Shown here: in pieces, positions 53,709 through 62,333 of the stretch
How the letters are laid out: every line of letters begins with the position of its first letter
Numbering within the stretch: the stretch's first letter is position 1
NCBI GenBank assembly: GCA_036380835.1
Contig: DASVDZ010000082.1
Coordinates: forward strand, 13,582 to 77,581
Direction of reading: 5' to 3'
Origin: DASQJL01 sp036380835
GTDB lineage: Bacteria; Eisenbacteria; RBG-16-71-46; SZUA-252
Length of the DNA stretch: 64,000 nucleotides
Made by a program: the position numbers and the translations under genes
Notes under the pieces: model-generated
The model's input: only the letters and a program-made list of their open reading frames with translations
The model's database searches: none
What the model was told of the DNA's origin: nothing

Positions 53709-54292
53709 GATCTCCTCCCAAGGTTGTGACGCCCTCGGCTCGTCGTGGTTCGCTCGTTCGTTAGGAAGTGGGGCCGTGCCCCCCGGCCGCAGGCAGCAGC
53801 GAGCGCGACGCTTCTCCATGGGGGGCACGTCCTCGACGAGTCGGTAGATGGAGGCGGGCCACGATGCCTCGAACCGCGGAGCACGGCTGGATCTCGGCGT
53901 TCGTCCTACAGCGTGTCGGTGCTGGGGCGTCCGGACCGACCTTGGCGAGGGGCGGAGCAAGATGCGGTCGGCCGGTCCGGATGCGCTGGCCGGGGTGCTT
54001 ACATAGCCCGTGCCATGGGAGCCGCCGCGCGCGACGAATCCGGTAAGCGCGCGTCACTCCGAGGCTCGCGGAATTTCAGGGAGCCGTCGCGTTCGCGGCG
54101 CGCGGGCCGTCGCTGTTCCGCCGAGGTACATCGGCCGAACGAAGCCGTTCAGCAAGGAAACTGACCGTCAACTGAATCCGACGTCGGTGGCGCGGCGCGC
54201 CGAACGGCCCTGGCCAGGAACCTGTCGCCGGAGGGGCCGGCGCGATCCGTGAACCTTCAGCACCGCGAGGGAGGTTCTTGAGCCCCGGTGGG
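53709..54292. other. Long non-coding region
   Basis: 584 bp with no gene I can support. Open frames on both strands have poor composition (Arg/Ser-rich shadows). The middle has short GC-rich inverted segments (CCGGACCGACC near 53930, GGTCGG and CCGGTCCGG near 53966) but no clean terminator, tRNA or repeat. It may hold the promoter of the 53319 gene or an unrecognised RNA. Confidence 0.5.
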
Positions 54293-55000
54293 CTAAGGCT
54301 TCGGTGTTCTCGGTTCGAGGCGGGACAGCGTCCTGAGGTTCCGCGCGACGCGCGACGCGAGGAGCCCCCCCATCGTCAGCGCGAGGCCGCCCCCGATCAC
54401 GTCGAACAGCGTCGCCCCGACGACCCCGACGTGGAACGGGAGCGGCGGCCGGAAGAGCGCCAGCGTGTTGAGCGCCATGAGCGCCAGGCGCGCCTCCGTC
54501 GGCCCGAGGAGCCCGTAGTCGAGACGGAACTCGCCGAAGGCGTGGGTCTCCAGGTAGACGTTGATCGAGAGGAGCAGGTAGGCGATCACGATCGCCAGCC
54601 CGACGGAGAGGAGCATGTAGGGCGAGAGGCCGAGGCCGATCCCGATGGCGACGGTCGAATAGGCGTCCGTGAGGTGATCGAGGTAGTAGCCGTAGCGCGG
54701 GCGTTCGGCGCGGCGGACGCGGGCGAGCGTGCCGTCCAGGCTGTCGCCGAACCAGTGGACGACGAGTCCCAGGTTCGCGGCCCAGAGCCAGGCCGGATCG
54801 CGATTCGAGAGCCCGTACGCGACCGCGATGCCGCTGGCCGCGAGCACGCCGAGCGCCGTCAGATGATCGGGGAGGATCCAGGACGGCAGCGCGCGCGCGA
54901 TCCGAGGAAGGGCCCAGCGCTCGAACCGCGCCAGGAGGAACAGCGCCTTCCGCTCGTGGGCTCCAGCCTGGCGGTGGTTGCCGGGGTCGGCGTCGGGCAT
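54293..55000 (-). CDS. CDP-alcohol phosphatidyltransferase
   Basis: The protein has 235 residues with about six hydrophobic helices. The family active-site motif is complete: DSLDGTLAR, then a nine-residue spacer, G, YYL, D, HLT and D. It makes a phospholipid head group by attaching an alcohol (glycerol-3-phosphate, inositol or similar) to CDP-diacylglycerol in the inner membrane; the alcohol cannot be told. The ATG lies 6 nt after a TAGACT box with no Shine-Dalgarno. Confidence 0.9.
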   Translation of the reverse strand: MPDADPGNHRQAGAHERKALFLLARFERWALPRIARALPSWILPDHLTALGVLAASGIAVAYGLSNRDPAWLWAANLGLVVHWFGDSLDGTLARVRRAERPRYGYYLDHLTDAYSTVAIGIGLGLSPYMLLSVGLAIVIAYLLLSINVYLETHAFGEFRLDYGLLGPTEARLALMALNTLALFRPPLPFHVGVVGATLFDVIGGGLALTMGGLLASRVARNLRTLSRLEPRTPKP

Positions 55001-55006
55001 GGCGGG

Positions 55007-55035
55007 AGTCTAGGGGTGGAACATGCGGCTCGCAA
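55007..55035 (-). promoter_or_regulatory. Promoter of the CDP-alcohol transferase gene, probably leaderless
   Basis: On the minus strand TTGCGA (55035-55030), a 17-bp spacer and TAGACT (55012-55007). The ATG starts 6 nt further on. Confidence 0.5.
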
Positions 55036-55054
55036 GCACGGGACTACGTCCCCT

Positions 55055-56194
55055 ATGCTCCGTGGGAGGTTCTTCGGGCCGCGTCACGGAGGTCGCGTGA
55101 TCCCAGTCGCCCCGCTCGTCGCGCTGTCGCTGCTCGCCGCCGATCCGGTCGGGCTCCGGTTCGACCGCGGCACGGAATTCGTCACCGGCACCTACCCCAG
55201 CTCGGTCGCGGTCGGCCTGCTGAACGGCGACGACGTCCCCGATCTCGCCGTGGCCGATTACGGCGCCAACACCGTCTCGGTGCTGCCCGGCGTCGGAGAC
55301 GGGACCTTCCGCGCGAAGCGCGACGTCCCGGTCGGCTTCCTCCCCTACGCGGTGGCGATCGGCGACTTGAACGGCGACGGCCGCGGCGATCTCGCCGTCG
55401 CGAGCGAGGGAGCGAGCGCGGTCACCGTCCTCCTCGGCGAGGGCGACGGCGTGACGTTCCGCCGACTCGACGTCGAGGCCGGCGGCGGATCCTACTCGAT
55501 CGCGCTCGGCGATCTCGACGGCGACGGACGGCTCGACATCGTGACCGCCAACATCAACCAGAACCGCGTCTCCGTTCTCCTCTCGCGCGCCGACGGCACC
55601 TTCCGGCCGTACCAGACGTACGATACCGCGCACGGGCCCTGCGGCGTGGCGCTCGGGGACCTGGACGGCGACCACGTGCTCGACCTGGCGGTCGCGTGCC
55701 ACAACGCGGACGCGGTCTCCATCCTGCGCGGCCGGGGAGACGGAACGTTCCGCCGCCGGGCCGACTACGCCGCGGGGGTCTCCCCCTACTCGATCGCCAT
55801 CGGCTCCCTCGACGGCGATCCGTGGCCCGACCTGGCGGTGACGTGCCTCTCCAGCGGAACCGTATCCATCCGCCGGGGCAAGGGGGGCGCGTCGTTCCGG
55901 GGGAAGCACGAGATCGAGGTGGGGAGCCAACCCTACTCCGTCGCGATCGCCGACTTGGACCGGGACGGAGCCATGGATCTGGCGATCGCCAATCTCGCCT
56001 CGAGCGGCGCCGTGGCGCTCGTCGGAAACGGAGAGGGAGGTTTCCGCCTGGGCCTCTCGCGCCAGACGGGGTGGTACCCCCAGTCGATCGCGGCGTCCGA
56101 CCTGAACGGAGACGGCTGGCGCGATCTCGTGACGGCGGATTCGGGCTCGAACACGGTCACGGTGTTCCTGAATCGCGGCGGAGCCGGCCGGTAG
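55055..56194 (+). CDS. Secreted FG-GAP/VCBS repeat protein
   Basis: The protein has 379 residues from ATG 55055. A signal-like hydrophobic stretch (VIPVAPLVALSLLAA) is followed by about seven repeats of the FG-GAP/VCBS type. Each has a calcium-binding-like loop (LNGDGRGDLAVA, LDGDGRLDIVTA, LDRDGAMDLAIA, LNGDGWRDLVTA), and together they should form a beta-propeller. Function is likely in adhesion or binding outside the cell. A GTG at 55097 has CGGAGG upstream and is a real alternative start, but it would leave a signal peptide without basic residues. Confidence 0.88.
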   Translation: MLRGRFFGPRHGGRVIPVAPLVALSLLAADPVGLRFDRGTEFVTGTYPSSVAVGLLNGDDVPDLAVADYGANTVSVLPGVGDGTFRAKRDVPVGFLPYAVAIGDLNGDGRGDLAVASEGASAVTVLLGEGDGVTFRRLDVEAGGGSYSIALGDLDGDGRLDIVTANINQNRVSVLLSRADGTFRPYQTYDTAHGPCGVALGDLDGDHVLDLAVACHNADAVSILRGRGDGTFRRRADYAAGVSPYSIAIGSLDGDPWPDLAVTCLSSGTVSIRRGKGGASFRGKHEIEVGSQPYSVAIADLDRDGAMDLAIANLASSGAVALVGNGEGGFRLGLSRQTGWYPQSIAASDLNGDGWRDLVTADSGSNTVTVFLNRGGAGR

Positions 56195-56243
56195 CGCGCG
56201 GTGGCCACTGGAGTCGCCTTCGCGATAGGGCTATGATCGCCGC

Positions 56244-56615
56244 ATGGCGCGAATCCTCGTCCTCGACGATGACGGCGACGTCCTACGGCTCGTCCAGATG
56301 CGCCTCGAGCACGAGGGACACGCCGTGCTCCCGTTCTCGTCGCCCCAGAAGGCGCTGGAGCTGGTGCTGACGGGCGATCTTCCGGACCTCGTCGTGCTCG
56401 ACGTGGCCATGCCGGAGATCAACGGCCTCGAGGTGCTCCGGACGCTGCGCCTCGGATTCGGCCTCGAGGATCTTCCGGCGATCTTCCTGAGCGCGCTCGT
56501 CTCGCAGGAGGACATCGACGCCGGCCGGGCGCTCGGGGCCACCTACCTCACCAAGCCGTTCGTCGCCTCGGCGCTCGTGAAGACGATCGACAAGGCGCTC
56601 CACGCCCGCCAATAG
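56244..56615 (+). CDS. Single-domain response regulator (receiver only)
   Basis: The protein has 123 residues, a lone CheY-like receiver. The acidic pocket is in VLDDDGD (Asp8-Asp10), the phosphoacceptor Asp53 is in LDVAMPEINGLEV, the switch Ser83 in FLSALVS and Lys104 in YLTKPF. There is no output domain and no histidine kinase nearby. It may act through protein binding. No Shine-Dalgarno is present; TATGAT ends 6 nt before the ATG. Confidence 0.95.
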   Translation: MARILVLDDDGDVLRLVQMRLEHEGHAVLPFSSPQKALELVLTGDLPDLVVLDVAMPEINGLEVLRTLRLGFGLEDLPAIFLSALVSQEDIDAGRALGATYLTKPFVASALVKTIDKALHARQ

Positions 56616-56655
56616 CAGTGCCCCGGTGGCCGTGGCCACCGGGGCGCCGCACTGC
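56616..56655. terminator. Hairpin between convergent receiver and CHRD genes
   Basis: An 11-bp perfect stem (56620-56630 and 56635-56645) with a CGTG loop, extended by outer CAGTG/CACTG after a small bulge. No T tract. Confidence 0.55.
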
Positions 56656-56692
56656 CGACGGACCCGTCAGGGTGGTGGTTCAATCGAAGCGA

Positions 56693-57208
56693 TCAGCGAA
56701 TCTGTCCACGAATCTCACCGTCGGAGAAATCTCCCGGTTTCTCGTTCGGCGCCCCCTGGCCGTCGTCCGTGGTGATGTTGATGTACGTGTTGCCCGCCCT
56801 CATGGCGGTCACGAGATCCGCGAGCGTGTGGCCCGCGAGGGAGCCGGTCAGGTTCGCCGAGGTAAGCATCCCCTCCGCGAGCACGCCCGCTTTCCGCCCG
56901 CCGCCCGGCGGGACCGGTCCGTAGATCGTGGCGACCTCTTCACCGACCTGTCCGGGAGCGCCGAGAAAGATCTTCGCCGCGGTCACGTTCTCGATGTTCG
57001 AGGCGTTCAGGCGGTACTGGAACTGGGTTTCGTCCGTGTTGAGGACGAGCTTGAGCTCCGCCGTCGCGTGAGTGTCCCTCGTCGGGACCTCCTCCCTTCC
57101 GGAGAGGTGCGCGGTGAAGACGTTCGTGCTGGCGAGCGCGGGCAGCGGAGCCAGCGCGAAGAGGGCGGCGGCGATCGCCGCGCCGAAGCGATGATGCAGA
57201 CGAGTCAT
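56693..57208 (-). CDS. Secreted CHRD-domain protein
   Basis: The protein has 171 residues with a signal peptide (FGAAIAAALFALAPLPALA). The rest is a CHRD domain: FTAHLSGREEVPT, ATAELKLVLNTDETQFQYRL, NVTAAKIFLGAPGQVG, LADLVTAMRAGNTYINI and EIRGQIR. CHRD domains were named from chordin and are common in bacterial exported proteins with unknown roles. GGAGG precedes the ATG at 57208. Confidence 0.93.
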   Translation of the reverse strand: MTRLHHRFGAAIAAALFALAPLPALASTNVFTAHLSGREEVPTRDTHATAELKLVLNTDETQFQYRLNASNIENVTAAKIFLGAPGQVGEEVATIYGPVPPGGGRKAGVLAEGMLTSANLTGSLAGHTLADLVTAMRAGNTYINITTDDGQGAPNEKPGDFSDGEIRGQIR

Positions 57209-57489
57209 GATGTCCTCCGTGATGTCAGGTTGGTCTCGTCGGCCGTTGACCCAGCGGGTCGCGGCAATGGAGTCAGACACGCGAATCGCGTTTGGGTTCC
57301 GAAGAGTTCTTGCGGACCGCGCCGGGGAATCCCGCGCTACCATGCATCGCGCGTGCCGGACGTGAGCGGGCCCCGGATCGCGCGTCGCGCCGGGCCGCGG
57401 CGAAACGCGGCGCTCGCCGAACGCGTACCAAAGCGCGCGGCGCGTTCCGATGAGAACGGGATTGACCGCGAGCCCTCCGGGGGAAAAAG

Positions 57490-59976
57490 GTGACCCCCGT
57501 GCTCCCGGACCGCGCGTTCCCCGAATCCACCGCCACGTCCCCCGTCCCGCCGCCATGGCCGCTCGTCTTCTGGTCCTCCATCCTCGTCGTGATCGCCGCG
57601 TCGCAGCCGATGCTCGCGGGGCCGGGCGCCCGCGTCCTCCGCGCGGCCGCGTGCCTCCCCGCGCTCCTCGGGCTCTTCCACGCGCGGCGCCGCCCCGCGG
57701 GCCGTGTCGCGTCCGCGTACCGGGTCCTCTGGATGGCGCTCACCGCCCTTGCCGCCGGCGCGGACGGCGGGGCCGGCGCGCCGTGGAACGGAGTCCTCGT
57801 CGCGTCGCTCCTCTTCGGCCTTCCCGCGCGGCGCGCCGTCGCGCCGTGGGTCGGGTCGCTCTCGCCCGTCCGTCTCGCGCTCTTCCTCCTCGCGGGCCCC
57901 CTGACGCTCGCCGCCGGCCTCGCCTCGGGGCCCGTCCGGGACACGGCCGATACGGCGTTCGGGAGCGTGGACCGGGCGCTCGTCACGCTGCTCGCGAGCT
58001 GGCTCCTCCTCGTCTCGGTCCGATCCGCGGCCGAGTTCCTCCGCCGCGTCATCCGCCGCGCTTCCGTGCGCTCCAAGCTCGTCGTCGCGTTCGGCCTCTT
58101 CGCGATCACGCCGGCGATCCTCGTCTTCCTCTACGCGACCCTCTCGGCGTGGATGCGCGCGGGCGAATTCCGCGCGACGGCGCTGGAGCACGAGCTGGAG
58201 GCGACGAGCGTCGGGCGGCGATGGCTGGAGCGATTCGAATCGCGGCCCGCGCCGCGGGACGGGGAGGCGTTGGCCGGTTGGGTCCGCGGGGACGAGGCGT
58301 TCCTCGCGGCGAGGCGGTGCGGCGTGGCCGTGCTCGAGGGGCGCGCCGGCGCCTGGACCACGGTGGCATCCTTCGGCGCCCCCGACTCGCTCTTCCGGCC
58401 GGCCGCCGCGCCGCTCGCCGACTCCGGAACGGCCGTCCGCGGGCTCGCCCTCAGGGCGGGACGCCTCTGGTACGCCGCGAGCCTCCTCTGGCCGGGGAGA
58501 GGGGACACGCTGGCGCTCCAGACGCTCGAGCCGGTGGACAGCACGCGGCTCAACGCGGTCGCGAGGGCGATGCGCTGCGACGTGCTGCTCGCCGCCTCCC
58601 CGACGATGGCGAGGGGCCGGTCGTCGATCACCGTCAGCACGTCCCGGCCGAACACGCTCCGGCACTTCAAGGCCGCGGGGGGAGCGATCGACATCGCGAC
58701 CGACGCACCCCCCGTGCCTATCGGATCCGACTCGGCGGCCGCCGACTCCATCGCCGCGAGCGCGGGGCTGGTCCTCGCGGGCGGCGGCGGCCTCTCCGGG
58801 ACGACGTCGATCACGAGCCCCGGCGGCATGTTCAACGCCGGCGGCTCGCCCGTCTGCTTCGCGTGGACCGGGTCCGGGTGGCGCCGGGGTACCGCCCTCA
58901 CCCTGGTGCGAACGAGCCTTCGCGAGACGCTCGGATTCGAGCGCGTCTCCCAGGGGCCGTTCACGACGGTGATGCAGATCGCGCTCGCCTTCTTCGCGCT
59001 CCTCTTCGTGGTGGTCGAGATCGTCTCGCTCGTCTACGGCTCCCGCGTCGCCGGCCTGATCACGCGCGGGACCGGGAGCCTGAGCGCCGCCGCGGGAGCG
59101 ATCGAGAAGGGTGACTTCTCCGTTCGGGTGAGCGTGCCGACGCAGGACGAGTTCGGGGCGCTCGCGGCGTCCTTCAATCGGATGGCCGCGGGCCTCGAGG
59201 AGGGGCAGCGGGCCGCCCTCGAGCGGGGGCAGCTCCGCCGCGAGCTGGAGCTGGCGCGCCGCATCCAGTCGCGCCTCCTCCCGGCGTCCCCGCCGTCGCT
59301 CGATCGGCTCGACATGGCCGCGACCAACCAGATGAGCCTCCAGGTCGGCGGCGACTACTACGACTTCGTCCCGACGGCGGAGGGGCGCCTCGCCATCTGC
59401 ATCGCCGACGTGGCGGGGAAGGGAGTGGCGGCGGCGCTCCTCATGAGCAGCGTGAAGGCCGCGCTCGTGTCGAGCGCCGCCGTCGACAACTCGCCAGCCG
59501 CCATCACCACCCGCGTGAACCGGCTCCTCGAGCGGAGCATCGAGCCCGGGCGGTTCGTCACGTTCTTCCTCGCCGTGCTCGACCCCGTCTCGCTTCGCCT
59601 CGAGTACGTGAACGCGGGGCATCCCGCGCCGATGCTGCTCCGCGAGGACGGGGCCCTCGAACGGCTCGACCGGGGCGGCACGATCCTCGGGATCGACGCC
59701 GACGCCACGTTCGAGTCGGGGACGGCGACCCTCCGCGCGGGCGACCTGCTCGCGATGTTCACCGACGGGGTGACGGAGGCGCAGGGGGAAGGGGAGGAGC
59801 TCTTCGGCGACGAGCGGATCGAGGCGGTGCTCCGCCGCGAGCGCCCGCGGCCCGCGGCCGACGTGCTCGAGAGTCTCGTCCGCGAGGTGAAGGACTACGA
59901 GGGGGTCCGCGGGCAGAGCGACGACCTGACCGCGGTGCTCGTCCAGGTCTTCGCGCCCGGGACGATCGATCCCTAG
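57490..59976 (+). CDS. Membrane SpoIIE/PP2C-type phosphatase with HAMP domain
   Basis: The protein has 828 residues. Hydrophobic segments span the N-terminal 200 residues, with another at VVAFGLFAITPAILVFLY. A periplasmic region (about 220-490) ends at a last helix (IALAFFALLFVVVEIVSLV). Then come a HAMP domain (GSLSAAAGAIEKGDFSVRV) and a C-terminal SpoIIE-type PPM phosphatase with metal ligands Asp622 (GGDYYDF), Asp640 (DVAGKG), Asp759 (FTDG) and Asp811-Asp812 (QSDDL). It likely dephosphorylates an anti-sigma-antagonist or a kinase target in response to an outside signal. GTG start at 57490. Its stop overlaps the purT stop. Confidence 0.93.
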   Translation: MTPVLPDRAFPESTATSPVPPPWPLVFWSSILVVIAASQPMLAGPGARVLRAAACLPALLGLFHARRRPAGRVASAYRVLWMALTALAAGADGGAGAPWNGVLVASLLFGLPARRAVAPWVGSLSPVRLALFLLAGPLTLAAGLASGPVRDTADTAFGSVDRALVTLLASWLLLVSVRSAAEFLRRVIRRASVRSKLVVAFGLFAITPAILVFLYATLSAWMRAGEFRATALEHELEATSVGRRWLERFESRPAPRDGEALAGWVRGDEAFLAARRCGVAVLEGRAGAWTTVASFGAPDSLFRPAAAPLADSGTAVRGLALRAGRLWYAASLLWPGRGDTLALQTLEPVDSTRLNAVARAMRCDVLLAASPTMARGRSSITVSTSRPNTLRHFKAAGGAIDIATDAPPVPIGSDSAAADSIAASAGLVLAGGGGLSGTTSITSPGGMFNAGGSPVCFAWTGSGWRRGTALTLVRTSLRETLGFERVSQGPFTTVMQIALAFFALLFVVVEIVSLVYGSRVAGLITRGTGSLSAAAGAIEKGDFSVRVSVPTQDEFGALAASFNRMAAGLEEGQRAALERGQLRRELELARRIQSRLLPASPPSLDRLDMAATNQMSLQVGGDYYDFVPTAEGRLAICIADVAGKGVAAALLMSSVKAALVSSAAVDNSPAAITTRVNRLLERSIEPGRFVTFFLAVLDPVSLRLEYVNAGHPAPMLLREDGALERLDRGGTILGIDADATFESGTATLRAGDLLAMFTDGVTEAQGEGEELFGDERIEAVLRRERPRPAADVLESLVREVKDYEGVRGQSDDLTAVLVQVFAPGTIDP

Positions 59977-61190
59977 GCGATCACGCGGTCGGAGAGCGCC
60001 TCCACGGGACGCACCCGGCCCGCGCACTGCTTGGCGCGCCTCCTCGCCTCCTCGATGTCGGCGCCGTAGGCAAGCGCGACCCCCATGCGGCGTCGCGTGA
60101 ACGACTCGGGCTTGCCGAAGAGGCGGAGGTCGGTGTGCGGCACCCGGAGCGCCTCGTCCACGCCCTCGAACGCGATCCCCTTCGCGTCCAGGCCGCCGTA
60201 GATCACCGCGCTCGCGCCCGGCCCTCGCAGGGCGGTGTTGACCGGGAGGCCGAGCACCGCGCGGGCGTGGATCTCGAACTCGCTCTGGACCTGCGAGACC
60301 ATCGTCACCATCCCGGTGTCGTGCGGCCGGGGGCTCACCTCGCTGAACCAGACGCGATCCCCCTTCACGAACAGCTCGACGCCGAAGATGCCGCGGCCCC
60401 CCAGCGCGTCGGTCACCGCCTTCGCGATGTGGCGGGCGCGCGCCCGCGCCGTCTCGGACATCGGCTGCGGCTGCCAGCTCTCGACGTAGTCTCCCTTCAC
60501 CTGCACGTGGCCCACCGGCTCGCAGAAGGAGGTCGCGCTCTTGCCGTTCGCATCGAGCGAGCGGACGGTGAGGAGGGTGATCTCGTAATCGAACGGGATC
60601 ATTTCTTCCACGATCACGCGTCCGTGCTTGACGCGCCCCGCGCTCATCGCGTAGTCCCACGCCAACTCGACCTCCGCGGGCTCGTGCAGGACCGACTGGC
60701 CCTTTCCCGACGACGACATCACCGGCTTCGCCACGCACGGGTATCCCAGCAGGCTCGCGGCGTTCCGGACCTCGTCGGCGGAGTGGGCGAACGCGTACCT
60801 GGACGTGGGAAGCCCCAGCTCCTCGGCGGCGAGCCGCCGGATTCCCTCGCGGTTCATGGTGAGCTGGACGGCCCGGGCGGTGGGGATCACGGTCGCGAGG
60901 CCGTCCTGCTCGATCCGCGCGAGCTCGTCGGTCGCGATCGCCTCGATCTCGGGAACGACGTAGTGGGGCCGCTCCTTCTCGACCACGGCGCGGACCTGCG
61001 CGGGGTCGGTCATGTCGATCACGTGGTAGCGGTGCGCCACGTGGTGGCCCGGGGCGTGGGGATAGCGGTCGACCGCGATCACCTCGACGCCCAGCCGCTG
61101 GAGCGCGATGATCACCTCTTTGCCCAGCTCGCCGGCGCCGAGGAGGAGCACCTTGGTCGCGGCCGGCGAGAGGGGCGTTCCGATTCGCAT
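59973..61190 (-). CDS. purT: Formate-dependent phosphoribosylglycinamide formyltransferase (PurT)
   Basis: The protein has 405 residues, ATP-grasp family. N-terminal LLLGAGELGKEVIIALQRLG, then VVPEIEAIATDEL, TMNREGIRRLAAEELGLPTS, KPVMSSSGKGQSVL, VEEMIPFDYEITLLTVR, GIFGVELFVKGDRVWFSEVSPRPHDTGMVT and VALAYGADIEEA, all typical of PurT. It makes formylglycinamide ribonucleotide from GAR, formate and ATP in purine synthesis. GGAGAGG precedes the ATG. It is convergent with the phosphatase gene, sharing CTAG. Confidence 0.97.
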   Translation of the reverse strand: MRIGTPLSPAATKVLLLGAGELGKEVIIALQRLGVEVIAVDRYPHAPGHHVAHRYHVIDMTDPAQVRAVVEKERPHYVVPEIEAIATDELARIEQDGLATVIPTARAVQLTMNREGIRRLAAEELGLPTSRYAFAHSADEVRNAASLLGYPCVAKPVMSSSGKGQSVLHEPAEVELAWDYAMSAGRVKHGRVIVEEMIPFDYEITLLTVRSLDANGKSATSFCEPVGHVQVKGDYVESWQPQPMSETARARARHIAKAVTDALGGRGIFGVELFVKGDRVWFSEVSPRPHDTGMVTMVSQVQSEFEIHARAVLGLPVNTALRGPGASAVIYGGLDAKGIAFEGVDEALRVPHTDLRLFGKPESFTRRRMGVALAYGADIEEARRRAKQCAGRVRPVEALSDRVIA

Positions 61191-61220
61191 GGGGCCTCTC
61201 CGGGTCGGGGTGTGCGCGGT

Positions 61221-61249
61221 AGGGTAGACGGGACCCGGGCGCGGCGCAA
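61221..61249 (-). promoter_or_regulatory. Promoter of purT
   Basis: On the minus strand TTGCGC (61249-61244), a 17-bp spacer and TACCCT (61226-61221). It leaves a leader of about 25 nt with the Shine-Dalgarno. Confidence 0.45.
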
Positions 61250-61376
61250 GGGACGGAGAGCGCGAGAAAGTCCTGCCCCGGCGCGGGAGCGCGCGGTATC
61301 CTGGCGGGGTCCCGACGGTCCGCTTCCCCCGCTCCGGTCATCCCCCTCGACGTCCGTCCGATCGGAGGTCGATCCC

Positions 61377-62153
61377 ATGGCCCAACCGAGATTCCGGAGT
61401 CGCTGGAATCGCTATGGCGCCGCCGCCCTGGCGGCGCTCCTCCCCGTCGTCGCGCCTCCCCCGGCCCTATCGGCGCGCGCGCGCCCGGCCCCGCGCGCCG
61501 CGCTGCCCGGGTACTCGGCGCCGCCCGGCTACACCATCGACTCGCTCGACGCGGTGGCGTCCCGCCCCACGTGGCGCGAGGCGAAGGACGGGTCCTTCAC
61601 GTACTCCATCCGGCGCGAGTTCTCCGACTCGACGGAGGCCCGCATGCTCGGCATCGCCGAGGCGGTCTATCCGCCGCGCGACGCGCTCGTCGGGATCGCG
61701 GCGCGGCGCTACTACGAGATGGGCTCCGACACCGCGGGCGCCCCGCTCTGGTGGTGCCGCGGCATCGGCGTGCGGCGGATCCCGTACGCGGTCACCGCGG
61801 GAGCCATGGAGCACTTCCTCGGGCTGACCGAACGTTTCCGGGACCATCTCTTCTGGGAGACTGGGACGGGAGGCGGCCTCTTCTGGACCGACTTCATCTA
61901 CCACGCCACGATCGCCGCCCGCGACACGTTCTACTACCGGTCCACGCTCTACGCGCGCGTCTACGTGGCGCAGCTCGTCTTCGCCTGGAGCTACGACGAC
62001 GGGACGTTCGTGCCGGTGACGGAGACGCAGCGGACCGTCGTGCTCTCGGAGCGGGGCGACGTGCTGGCGATCGAGGGAGACGGCCGGGCGGACGAGCGGG
62101 TCGGGATGTCGGACCACCGCGGCCCGGGCCGGGTGGACCACATCATGCGGTAA
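61377..62153 (+). CDS. Secreted hypothetical protein
   Basis: The protein has 258 residues with a signal peptide (YGAAALAALLPVVAPPPALSA) after a basic N-terminus. The mature part is rich in aromatic residues and charged turns (FTYSIRREFSDSTEARMLG, DHLFWETGTGGGLFWTDFIY, TFYYRSTLYARVYVAQLVFAW). It looks like a beta/alpha soluble domain, with only one cysteine in the mature part. I recognise no family or catalytic motif. CGGAGGTCG precedes ATG 61377. Confidence 0.85.
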   Translation: MAQPRFRSRWNRYGAAALAALLPVVAPPPALSARARPAPRAALPGYSAPPGYTIDSLDAVASRPTWREAKDGSFTYSIRREFSDSTEARMLGIAEAVYPPRDALVGIAARRYYEMGSDTAGAPLWWCRGIGVRRIPYAVTAGAMEHFLGLTERFRDHLFWETGTGGGLFWTDFIYHATIAARDTFYYRSTLYARVYVAQLVFAWSYDDGTFVPVTETQRTVVLSERGDVLAIEGDGRADERVGMSDHRGPGRVDHIMR

Positions 62154-62333
62154 TCGCAGTCGTCCGGATTCCCGGGAGCACCGTGCGTGCGCCCGGGGTA
62201 CCTCCCCTCGGGCCTCGGGGGAAGGGGCGACCATCCCGGGCCGTGACGCGGCCGGCGCTTCGGGCGCGGCCGCGCGGAGCGCGGCGCCCCTCGCACCCGC
62301 GTCAGCGGGCGCAAACCCCAGGAGGGTCGGACC

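Noticed and set aside
53745..54164. 139-codon plus-strand frame in the gene-free stretch
   Set aside because: No Shine-Dalgarno, Arg/Ser/Gly-rich, no secondary-structure pattern or family.
57337..61341. Minus-strand frame of more than 1300 codons across the phosphatase and purT
   Set aside because: It is a composition-driven shadow; purT and the phosphatase explain the region in other frames.
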